This document shows, one piece after another, positions 1 through 6,844 of a DNA stretch of 60,924 nucleotides. Position numbers and translations under genes: made by a program. The notes beneath the pieces were generated by a model. That model had not been told where the DNA came from, did not search any database, and saw only the letters and a list, made by a program, of their open reading frames with translations. How positions within the stretch are numbered: the stretch's first letter is position 1; each line of letters opens with the position of its first letter. Origin of the DNA: Desulfacinum infernum DSM 9756 (GTDB lineage Bacteria > Desulfobacterota > Syntrophobacteria > Syntrophobacterales > DSM-9756); contig NZ_FQVB01000027.1 in NCBI RefSeq assembly GCF_900129305.1, positions 1 through 60,924 on the forward strand, read 5' to 3'.

Positions 1-216
1 CAGAGGACGCTTCGCGAAAGCGGAATTCGTCACCACTGGGCCACCTTGCGAACGCATCTGAGTGGCCAGGTGCGGGTGACCACCAGCATGGTCAATGACA
101 AAGGGCAGGTCATTCACATACGACACACGTCCGAGCCGGAACCGGTTCACGTGAAAATTTACAATGCTCTCGGGCTGCCGGTACGGCCATTAAGGAGGCT
201 GACCGCCATCGAATGA
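1..216 (+). pseudogene. IS transposase, C-terminal part (cut by window edge)
   Basis: Frame 1 is open from the first base to a TGA at 214-216 and encodes 71 residues. The peptide contains the stretches QVRVTTSMVNDKG, HIRHTSEPEPVHVKIYNALG and a basic end, which resemble the C-terminus of IS4-superfamily transposases of the IS1634 type (an HIRK/HIRH...EPxHxxIYxALG pattern). The catalytic DDE core would lie outside the window, so whether the gene is intact cannot be judged; it is listed as a fragment. An AT-rich stretch follows the stop (about 217-291) and probably holds the end of the element, but I could not identify the terminal inverted repeat with certainty. Confidence 0.6.
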
Positions 217-291
217 AAAATTTGTAGTGTAGAATTTGAAAGCACTCTACAACAAAATCAGTAACTTACACACAAAAGTGACAAACTTGGG

Positions 292-464
292 CTAGGAGCC
301 TGTCCGACAATTGGAAATTTGCCTGGTTCAACGCCCATTTTCGTCATCCCCGCGAAGCTTGTCCCCGGCTTGAACGGGGAGTGGGGATCCAGAATTTCCA
401 GTAGGTTATGGACTCCCGCTTGCGCGGGAGTGACGGTAGGGGGAGTTCTCGGACAAGCACCTAG
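292..464. repeat. MITE-like element, family A copy 1
   Basis: The element is bounded by CTAG at both ends (292-295 and 461-464) and has imperfect terminal inverted repeats: GGAGCCTGTCCGACAA at the left and the complement of TTCTCGGACAAGCAC at the right. Inside are two hairpin-forming segments, CCCCGCGAAG...GGGGATCC and ACTCCCGCTTGCGCGGGAGT. No coding capacity is evident. Related copies lie at 2590-2737 and 6697-6844. A 4-bp CTAR target duplication is typical of some IS5-group elements, so mobilisation by such a transposase is possible; that is inference. Confidence 0.8.
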
Positions 465-502
465 TGCGGTTTCGAAGGCCGGGAGGAAAACCCGCCAGCC
501 CG

Positions 503-1483
503 TCAATCCTGCCGATAGGGCTGGCCCAGGGCTCGGGGCGCGCTGCCTCGAAGCAGCCGGATGATCCTGAGCAGCCACGGCCTCTTGGCCGCCCATCGCT
601 CCGCTCCCGGGCGTTGACTCAAGTGCATGAAGACCAAGGTGAAGATCATGAGCGGGAAGGGCGCCACCTGAAAGACCTGGGTGGGCACCGACGGCAGCAC
701 GCCCTGGAAGGTGATGCCCAGGATCTGAAGCAGAGCGAAGAGGTAGGTCCCCAGCGCCACCTTCACGGGATGCCATCCCCCGAAAATGACGATGGCCAGG
801 GCGATCCAGCCCATGCCCTCGGCACCCTGCGGACGTCCCCAGCCGGGCTTGGTGCAGAGAGAAAAGGCCGCTCCGGCCAGCCCCACCAGAAATCCCCCCA
901 AAAGAGCGTAGATCAGTTGAACCCGCCGGGCGTTGATCCCCCGGGCGTAGGCGGCGTGGGGATGTTCCCCCACGGCCCGCAGTTCCAGCCCCCACCGGGT
1001 GCGGTAGATGAAGGCCCAAGTCGCCGCGATGAGCACCAGACTGGCGTAGGTGATGAGATTCTGCTGGAAGAGCACCGGGCCCACGCCCGGAATGTCCTTG
1101 AGGAAGGGCAGGGGAGACAGACCCACCTGAGGCCCTTGAAGCCGCGAATAGGGATTGCCGAGAAAGTAGGCCAGGTCCCGACACATGAGCGTCAGAACGA
1201 ATCCCACCGCCACCTGGGACTGCCCCAGGTAGATGCCGGCGCCCGCCACCACGGCCGCCACCAAAACGCCCACCACACCGGCGGCCAAAAAACCCAGCAC
1301 CAGGCTGTGGGTTTCGTAGGCCACCGCAAAGCCCGTCATGGCCGAAAGGAGGATCGTTCCATCCAAGGACAGGTTGATCACTCCCGCCTTTTCCGTCAGG
1401 GTCTCTCCCATGGTGGCCAGGATGAGGGGGGCGGCTCCGGCCAGGACACCGGCCAGAAGGATTTCGAAACTCAACTCCATCAT
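503..1483 (-). CDS. BMP-type (nucleoside-like) ABC transporter permease 2
   Basis: Inner-membrane permease of the branched-chain/ribose superfamily, of the kind paired with BMP-family binding proteins (NupQ/YufQ type). The 326-residue protein has about eight to nine hydrophobic segments and the N-terminal phrase GETLTEKAGVINLSLDG, characteristic of this permease group, plus GINARRVQLIYALLGG near the middle. It starts with an ATG overlapping the stop of the upstream permease by four bases (ATGA), which supports translational coupling. It is the last gene of a four-gene minus-strand importer set (binding protein, ATPase, permease, permease). The substrate is probably a nucleoside or related base, but the sequence alone does not prove it. 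Confidence 0.87.
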   Translation of the reverse strand: MMELSFEILLAGVLAGAAPLILATMGETLTEKAGVINLSLDGTILLSAMTGFAVAYETHSLVLGFLAAGVVGVLVAAVVAGAGIYLGQSQVAVGFVLTLMCRDLAYFLGNPYSRLQGPQVGLSPLPFLKDIPGVGPVLFQQNLITYASLVLIAATWAFIYRTRWGLELRAVGEHPHAAYARGINARRVQLIYALLGGFLVGLAGAAFSLCTKPGWGRPQGAEGMGWIALAIVIFGGWHPVKVALGTYLFALLQILGITFQGVLPSVPTQVFQVAPFPLMIFTLVFMHLSQRPGAERWAAKRPWLLRIIRLLRGSAPRALGQPYRQD

Positions 1484-2532
1484 GACGCCTGCTCCCTCTT
1501 ACGCGCCCAGCCGTGCACCACCAGGGTGGCCAGAACGAGGCTTCCCTGGATCACGCCCGCCAGGGACGAATCCATCTGGAGCATCATGGGAAGCTGGATG
1601 CTGCCCACGTTGAGGGCGGCAAAAAAGAAGGCGATGAAGGGGATCCACACCAGGCGATAGTTGGCCAGCATCACCACGAGAAGGGAAAGGTATCCGTAGT
1701 TGCTGGAGATGGCGGGAATCAGGCGGTGATAGACGGCCACCACCTGGTAGGCCCCCGCCAGGCCCGCCAACCCTCCGGCGAGCATCATGGCGATGAGCAT
1801 CCAGCGGTCGGGGCGAAGACCCAAAAGGTACGACGCATGGGGATTGCGGCCGATGGCACGACAGGCCAGCCCCACCCGGGTGTATTTCAGCGTCCACCAG
1901 GTCAAGGCCAGCACCGCCACGGCAGCCGCCAGAGCGTAGGGCGAGATGCGCCATCCCGCCAGGGTGGGAAGCCACAGCTCCCGGGCAAACGGCTCGGTGC
2001 CGCTCATGCTGGCGATTCCGGGGCGCTTCCACGGACCGAAGATGAGCCACAAGATGACGCCCACGGCCACGAAATTGAGTCCCAGGCCGGCGAAGATCTC
2101 GTTCACTCCGCCTCTCGTCTTGAGCAGCCCCGCCGCCAGGGCCCACAATCCGCCGCAGCCCACGGCCGCCAGCAGGGACAAGAGGAGCACCGCCGTAGGA
2201 GATCCCCAATGGGCTCCCCAGCGAAGCACCGCCGTGGCCGCAATGGCCCCCAGGATCACCTGTCCTTCCACACCGATGTTCCACAAGCCGATCTGGAAGG
2301 TGTAAAGAAGGCCGCAGGAACAGAGCACCAGGGGCACCCAGACCTTCAGCACCTGGGCCACCTTGAGCCAAGATCCCACCGATCCTTCCAGGATGTATCG
2401 GTAGGCCGCCCAAGGCGGCTCTCCGCTCAGAAGCACCACCACCGTGGTGAAGGAAAAGGCCAGAGCCAGTATGGCCGCCGCCTGACCCAGCACGCTTTTC
2501 GCCCTTGTTCCCTTGTCCCGTTCCATCTTCAC
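1480..2532 (-). CDS. BMP-type (nucleoside-like) ABC transporter permease 1
   Basis: The first of two permeases of the importer, NupP/YufP type, 350 residues. Hydrophobic segments begin at about residue 15 and the typical motif GLWNIGVEGQ lies near residue 85, followed by GGVNEIFAGLGLNFVAVG, which matches this family. Two starts are possible: GTG at 2532 and an in-frame ATG at 2526; upstream is only a loose GGCGGGTG-type ribosome site, so either could be used. A family A element and a run of short repeats (2533-2828) separate it from the ATPase gene, so the operon has been split by repeat insertion, although all four genes keep the same orientation. Confidence 0.86.
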   Translation of the reverse strand: MKMERDKGTRAKSVLGQAAAILALAFSFTTVVVLLSGEPPWAAYRYILEGSVGSWLKVAQVLKVWVPLVLCSCGLLYTFQIGLWNIGVEGQVILGAIAATAVLRWGAHWGSPTAVLLLSLLAAVGCGGLWALAAGLLKTRGGVNEIFAGLGLNFVAVGVILWLIFGPWKRPGIASMSGTEPFARELWLPTLAGWRISPYALAAAVAVLALTWWTLKYTRVGLACRAIGRNPHASYLLGLRPDRWMLIAMMLAGGLAGLAGAYQVVAVYHRLIPAISSNYGYLSLLVVMLANYRLVWIPFIAFFFAALNVGSIQLPMMLQMDSSLAGVIQGSLVLATLVVHGWARKREQAS

Positions 2533-2589
2533 CCGCCGTCACTACCCGTACCATGCCTCATTATCTATTCCTTGCAGCTTCCCTCCGCC

Positions 2590-2737
2590 CTAGGACCTTG
2601 TCCGAGAACTCCGCAAACCGTCACTCCCGCGCAAGCGGGAGTCCATAAGTTCCCGGAAATCCTGGATCCCCGCTTTCGCGGGGATCACGAATGGGCGTTG
2701 AATGACGGAAATCAGTCATTCTCGGACAGCCTCCTAG
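2590..2737. repeat. MITE-like element, family A copy 2
   Basis: Opposite orientation to copy 1 and again flanked by CTAG (2590-2593 and 2734-2737). The left end reads GACCTTGTCCGAGAA and the right end TTCTCGGACAGCCTC, nearly exact inverted repeats. It carries the same two internal hairpins, ACTCCCGCGCAAGCGGGAGT and ATCCCCGCTTTCGCGGGGAT. It sits inside the ABC importer cluster between the ATPase and first permease genes, where its hairpins could affect transcript processing. Confidence 0.85.
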
Positions 2738-2808
2738 AACCTCGGACTCGGGAGGCAACCGATGGCAGATCCCGGGCCATTCCCCACCTTTCCATTAACG
2801 AGACCCTT

Positions 2809-2840
2809 CACCCGTCACCCTTGACCCGTCACTCATCACT
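2809..2840. repeat. Short tandem repeat of about 7 bp at a gene 3' end
   Basis: A run of units such as CACCCGT, CACCCTT, CACTCAT and CACTCAC. On the minus strand it supplies the last codons (Ser-Asp-Glu) and the TGA stop of the ABC ATPase gene. The same kind of array occurs at 11986-12070, 24286-24331, 25812-25923 and 27659-27749. Confidence 0.75.
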
Positions 2841-4298
2841 CACCCGCCCGGCGATGGCGCTTCCGATCCGATCGGGATCCGCTTCTTCCGCCGTCACGTC
2901 CAGCACGATCCGCCCGTTGAAGAAGACCAGGACGCGGTCGGCCACCATGAGGATTTCATCCAGTTCCGCGGGACTGAAAAGGATGGTGGTTCCCTGGTCG
3001 CACAGGTTCAAAAGGTGCTGCCACATCCAGTGCGCCGACTCCACGTCCAATCCCCGGGTGGGTTGTTCCAGCAGCAACACCTTGGGACTGGGGGGAATGA
3101 GCGACAGGAGGAGCCTCTGCTGATTGCCTCCGGAAAGGCCCTCCACGGACGTTTCCGGCGTGCCCCGTATCTTGAAGTGCTCCACGCGGGTTCGGGCCAC
3201 CTTCAGGGCGTCCAGCCACGGCACCAGGAAGGTCTGACGGCATGCCGCCAGTGCAAAATGCTCGGTGATGGAAAGCCCCGGAATGAGCCCTTCTTCCAGG
3301 CGTGCGGTGGGCAGGAAGGTCACGCCCCGTCGTTTGAATTCGTGGTGGTCCGCGCCGCGCATGTCCTGACCGTCCAGAAGGACAGTACCCGTGAGAGGCT
3401 TTTGAAGCCCGGCGGCCAGCCTCAGGAAGACCCCCTGACCGCTTCCTTCCAGGCCCGCCAGGCCCACCACCTGCCCGCGTTGAAAGGAGACCGTGCACTC
3501 GTTCAGGCCCGCCCGGCCTCCTTCGGCGCTCACTTCCCGGAAGGCCAGCACCTGGTCTCCCGCTTCCTTGGCGCACTTGGGAGGCGGCGAGGGCGGGGTG
3601 CCGAACATGTGGGCCAGGATGGTTTCCGGATCGAAGGGCGCCTCCATCTCCCCCGTGACACGTCCCTGGCGAAGGATCGTCACCCGGTTGCACAGGGCCT
3701 CCACGTCTTCGATCTTGTGACTCACCATGAGGACCGTTCTTCCCTCCCGGGCGAGCTTTCGCAGCGCCTGGAAGAGCACTTCCTTCTGAACGGGGGAAAT
3801 CCCCGTGGTGGGCTCGTCCAGAATGAGCAGTCGGGCTCCCAGGGAAAGCAGGCGCAGCAGTTCCAGTTGCTGCCGTTCTCCCACGGTCAGGGCGGCCAGG
3901 GGCGCTTCGGGGTCCAGATGGAAGTCGAAATGTTCGGCCAGTTCCTTGAGCTTGTTCGCCCAATCCCTTGCGGAAAGCCTGGTGCCGTGGACCTGGCCCA
4001 GCATGAAATTTTCCAGCACGGTGAGCGGGGGAAAGTCCAGGGGATCCTGATAGAGCATGCCGATGCCCATGCGGGAAGCCATGGCGGGATTGCGGAACTC
4101 CACCGGCCGTCCGTCCAGCAGAATCTCGCCGCCGGACTTCTGGATATAGCCGGAGAGGATCTTCATGAGAGTGCTCTTGCCGGCGCCGTTCTCCCCCAGG
4201 ATGCCGTGGATGGTCCCCGAATCCACCGTGAGGTTGATCCCCTGGTTGGCGTGGACGGGACCGTAGAACTTATGAATTTCTTTCAGCTGGATATGCAT
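2829..4298 (-). CDS. BMP-type ABC transporter, tandem ATPase subunit
   Basis: Cytoplasmic ATPase with two fused nucleotide-binding domains, about 489 residues, NupO/YufO or RbsA type. The first domain has a good Walker A (GENGAGKST, near residue 35), the signature LTVGERQQLE and the Walker B LLILDEPT. The second half has a degenerate Walker A (GLEGSGQG, lacking the lysine), which is common in this group, but a normal signature LSGGNQQRL and VLLLEQPT. An upstream in-frame TTG at 4304 is possible; the ATG at 4298, just before HIQLKEIHKFYG, fits the family start better. The C-terminal Ser-Asp-Glu and stop come from the tandem repeat. It lies between the binding protein and permease genes of the same importer. 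Confidence 0.87.
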   Translation of the reverse strand: MHIQLKEIHKFYGPVHANQGINLTVDSGTIHGILGENGAGKSTLMKILSGYIQKSGGEILLDGRPVEFRNPAMASRMGIGMLYQDPLDFPPLTVLENFMLGQVHGTRLSARDWANKLKELAEHFDFHLDPEAPLAALTVGERQQLELLRLLSLGARLLILDEPTTGISPVQKEVLFQALRKLAREGRTVLMVSHKIEDVEALCNRVTILRQGRVTGEMEAPFDPETILAHMFGTPPSPPPKCAKEAGDQVLAFREVSAEGGRAGLNECTVSFQRGQVVGLAGLEGSGQGVFLRLAAGLQKPLTGTVLLDGQDMRGADHHEFKRRGVTFLPTARLEEGLIPGLSITEHFALAACRQTFLVPWLDALKVARTRVEHFKIRGTPETSVEGLSGGNQQRLLLSLIPPSPKVLLLEQPTRGLDVESAHWMWQHLLNLCDQGTTILFSPAELDEILMVADRVLVFFNGRIVLDVTAEEADPDRIGSAIAGRVSDE

Positions 4299-4385
4299 GA
4301 ACAAAGACGCCTACGAAAACAGATGGAGGCGGTCCCCGCTTGCGCGGGCCGCCCCCGTCACCTCTTGGGATCGCCGGTCGCGGTC

Positions 4386-5579
4386 TTATTGAGCGCTGCT
4401 CTGACCTTCCATTCCCTTGAGCAGCTGCTTCATGTACCACACATCCTGATCCGACGCGGTCTTTCCGGCCTCAACAAACACCGAACCATCCTGGTAGTAC
4501 AGCGGACCTGCAAAGAGATTGACCTTCCCGGAGCCCAGATCGGCCACGAAGGCATCCAAGGCTTTCCTGGCTTCATCGCTCAGAGCGGACCCGGGAACAA
4601 AACCTATGGCGCTGGTGTCCTTGTTGTTGATGTCCGCCCAGTCGGGAGGCAGCCAGAGCCATTGCTGTTTCCACTGGCCGGACATGGACGCCTGAACCAA
4701 CTGCACGTAGCCGGGACCCCAGTTGTAGTAAGGCACGCCCAGACAGGCATCGGGAGCCGTCTCGCAGGCCCCTTCGTAGTCGTAGGGAATGGCCCAGACT
4801 TCCTTTCCTTCCTTGCGCTTCTGACCGGCCACCACCAGGGCTTCCGTGGTGTCGATCCCGGAAACTACCACGTCGTAGCCGGAGTTGAAGAAGTTCTGGG
4901 CCACCTGGGTGGGATCCGCGGTCACTCCGGGGATGTTGAACCAGAAGCCGATCCAGGTCACCCGAAAGGCCAGCTTGTCTTCAGCCTGTTTTCGGACCTG
5001 GGTCCAGGCGTAGCGGGCACCCAGGTAGGTGCTGGCCGCCAGGCGCCGGGTTTCCTCGTTGATGAGGGGGCCCAGGTAACCGATCTTTCCGGTCCGGGTG
5101 GTAAGACCCGCCACGAAGCCGGCCATCATCTTGCCGTATTCCATGCGCCCCATGATGTTGGCCAGGTTGGCGGGACCTTTGCCGGTCAGGGCATCGTCGC
5201 CGGAAACGTGCACGAAGTGGATATCGGGGTGCTGAAGCGCCGCTTCCCGGATCCCGTCCTTCATGTCGTCCGAATTGGCGATGATGAGCTTGGCGCCCTT
5301 GGACACCAGGTCGTCCACCAACTGGGGGATGGTCACGCCGGGGCGGTCGGCGGGGTTCACCTTGTCGATGTAGATCATCCTGGTCCCGGGCACCTTTTCC
5401 TGAACGTAGAGTCCACCCTCGTAGTGGGCCTGGCTCCAACCACGATCATTGTAGGGGCCCACCAGCAGGAGCCCGAAGATGAATTCATCGTCCGCCGCCG
5501 TACCGGCCACGGGCGCCATCAAGGTCCCCAGCAACGCGGCCACGACCGCCACGATGCCCCAAACACGTTTCCCGCGCAT
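4386..5579 (-). CDS. BMP-family substrate-binding protein of ABC importer
   Basis: Periplasmic binding protein of the basic membrane protein (BMP/PnrA-like) family, 397 residues. A signal peptide is evident: MRGKR, a hydrophobic core to about residue 22, and a likely cleavage after AGTAA near residue 29. There is no lipobox cysteine, so it is probably soluble rather than a lipoprotein. Early family features include FIFGLLLVGPYNDRGWSQAH and KLIIANSDDMKDG. A strong GAGGAGGA ribosome site precedes the ATG. It is the first gene of the importer set, with a good promoter upstream at 5651-5679. The family binds nucleosides, and occasionally other ligands; the ligand here is not decided. Confidence 0.88.
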   Translation of the reverse strand: MRGKRVWGIVAVVAALLGTLMAPVAGTAADDEFIFGLLLVGPYNDRGWSQAHYEGGLYVQEKVPGTRMIYIDKVNPADRPGVTIPQLVDDLVSKGAKLIIANSDDMKDGIREAALQHPDIHFVHVSGDDALTGKGPANLANIMGRMEYGKMMAGFVAGLTTRTGKIGYLGPLINEETRRLAASTYLGARYAWTQVRKQAEDKLAFRVTWIGFWFNIPGVTADPTQVAQNFFNSGYDVVVSGIDTTEALVVAGQKRKEGKEVWAIPYDYEGACETAPDACLGVPYYNWGPGYVQLVQASMSGQWKQQWLWLPPDWADINNKDTSAIGFVPGSALSDEARKALDAFVADLGSGKVNLFAGPLYYQDGSVFVEAGKTASDQDVWYMKQLLKGMEGQSSAQ

Positions 5580-5650
5580 TGTCCTCCTCCTCGGCGTTTT
5601 GATTCCATCCGGTTCTCGATCGATGCACCTTATCCATCCGGGTGGGCGCG

Positions 5651-5679
5651 ATCATAAAGAAAAGACCTCGCAATTGCAA
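5651..5679 (-). promoter_or_regulatory. Sigma70-type promoter for the BMP importer
   Basis: On the minus strand TTGCAA (5679-5674) and TATGAT (5656-5651) are separated by 17 bases. This predicts transcription starting near 5644 and a 5' leader of about 65 bases before the BMP gene start at 5579. Confidence 0.55.
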
Positions 5680-5715
5680 CCGATTATGCGCCGAAGGGAA
5701 CAAGGGATCCGGTCC

Positions 5716-5743
5716 TTGACAACCGGGAAGTCGAACTTATAAT
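5716..5743 (+). promoter_or_regulatory. Sigma70-type promoter for the FmdB gene
   Basis: TTGACA at 5716-5721 and a perfect TATAAT at 5738-5743 with a 16-base spacer, 85 bases before the ATG at 5829. This is one of the closest sigma70 matches in the window. Confidence 0.7.
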
Positions 5744-5828
5744 TACCGCGAAAATCGAATGGTCACTCGTGCCCGGTGCCGATTTCATAGAGCGCCCGTC
5801 CACCGAGGACGGCAAGGAGGTCAAAGCG

Positions 5829-6107
5829 ATGCCCATTTACGAATACGAATGCACCAAGTGCGGTCAGATCACCGAAGCCATGCAGAAGTTTTCCGATCCC
5901 CCGCTGACCGAATGCGATCATTGCCACGGCGAACTGCGAAAGATGATTTCCATGAGCACCTTCCACCTGAAGGGTTCCGGCTGGTACGTGACCGACTATG
6001 CCGGAAGAAAGCAGAACGCCAACTCCAGTTCGTCCAAGAACGAAGACTCCTCCGGTGGATCTTCCGGAGACAAGCCTTCTTCCTCCACCACATCGTCCGA
6101 CGACTAA
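5829..6107 (+). CDS. FmdB-family zinc-ribbon protein
   Basis: Small cytoplasmic protein of 92 residues. It begins MPIYEYECTKCG, the hallmark of the FmdB/CxxC-CxxC regulatory zinc-ribbon family, with the second pair in CDHCHGELRK. The rest, from about residue 70, is a low-complexity tail rich in Ser, Gly and Asp. The ATG at 5829 is chosen over an upstream in-frame ATG at 5769 because AAGGAGG lies directly before it and the family begins MPxYEY. It is a single-gene unit between a sigma70 promoter and a rho-independent terminator. The family was first named for a putative regulator near formamidase genes; its molecular role is poorly defined. Confidence 0.9.
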   Translation: MPIYEYECTKCGQITEAMQKFSDPPLTECDHCHGELRKMISMSTFHLKGSGWYVTDYAGRKQNANSSSSKNEDSSGGSSGDKPSSSTTSSDD

Positions 6108-6138
6108 GCCGAACGGCCCCCCAACCCGATTCGCGACC

Positions 6139-6175
6139 AAAAAGCCCCTGCCGAAAGTCGGCAGGGGCTTTTTTA
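6139..6175 (+). terminator. Rho-independent terminator after the FmdB gene
   Basis: AAGCCCCTGCCGA and TCGGCAGGGGCTT form a long GC-rich stem with a very short loop, followed by TTTTTT. It begins about 30 bases after the FmdB stop codon. Confidence 0.9.
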
Positions 6176-6202
6176 GTCGAAGACAAAGGCGGCGCGCAGG
6201 AG

Positions 6203-6230
6203 GTAGGGGCGAATGATCATTCGCCCCTAC
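6203..6230. repeat. Perfect 28-bp palindrome, family C
   Basis: The arms are GTAGGGGCGAATGA and its exact complement, with no loop. Related but imperfect palindromes lie near 19387, 24551 and 50008. No gene lies between the terminator at 6175 and 6840; that stretch holds this palindrome, a GC-rich palindrome at 6448-6469 (CCGCGGGGCT-GA-AGCCCCGCGG), a family B element and a family A element. Confidence 0.85.
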
Positions 6231-6510
6231 AGTTGAAACCAACGCTGGGCGCCATGGGGCCGCCGGCATATCGAATCCCGCCGTAATGCGGACCGCCCGG
6301 CGATCTGGCCCTGGGTGCTTGTCTGAAAACACTGGGCACCACCGCCTTTCTCGTAGTGCAGCCCTTTAGGGCTGCGAAGGATCCACCGACCGTCGGATAG
6401 CCCGTCGTATTCGGCCCGTAACCTCATGGGGTTACGATGACCCATTCCCGCGGGGCTGAAGCCCCGCGGCTACGTGGAAAACGGTAGCTCCCTGGGCCCT
6501 TGCGTCAGAC

Positions 6511-6664
6511 CTGAATTGGACGGTTCTTTCTAATGGACAGCTCCTGAAGGGCGGGCGTAAAGCCCGCCCCTACAAAAAGCCCCGGACCCATTGGGTAGGG
6601 GCGGGGTTTATCCCCGCCCGCTAATCACGCGGTGTAAGAGACACCCGAAGAAAAAATCGCTCAG
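6511..6664 (+). repeat. Dispersed element, family B copy 1
   Basis: About 150 bp shared with 19503-19655 (inverted) and 35547-35698. It runs from GAATTGGACGGTTCTTTC through a hairpin (GCGGGCGTAAAGCCCGC) and a second one (GGGGCGGGGTTTATCCCCGCCC) to CACCCGAAGAAAAAATCGCTCAG. It has no open reading frame conserved between copies. A fragment of its left end recurs at about 49427-49441, just upstream of rnhA. Confidence 0.8.
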
Positions 6665-6696
6665 ATTGGGTCAGAAAGCAATTCTCAGACAGCCAC

Positions 6697-6844
6697 CTGG
6701 GAGGCTGTCCGAAAACTCCCCAAACCGTCACTCCCGCGCAAGCGGGAGTCCATAACTTACTGGAAATCCTGGATCCCCGCTTCCGCGGGGATGACGAATG
6801 GGCGTTGAACGGCGCAAATCTGCCGTTTTCGGACAAGCTCCTAC
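6697..6844. repeat. MITE-like element, family A copy 3, overlapping the fdhA stop codon
   Basis: The ends are GAGGCTGTCCGAAAAC and GTTTTCGGACAAGCTC and the two internal hairpins are those of copies 1 and 2. The flanks are CTGG and CTAC rather than CTAG. The right flank (6841-6844) contains the stop codon of the formate dehydrogenase gene on the minus strand. Confidence 0.8.
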
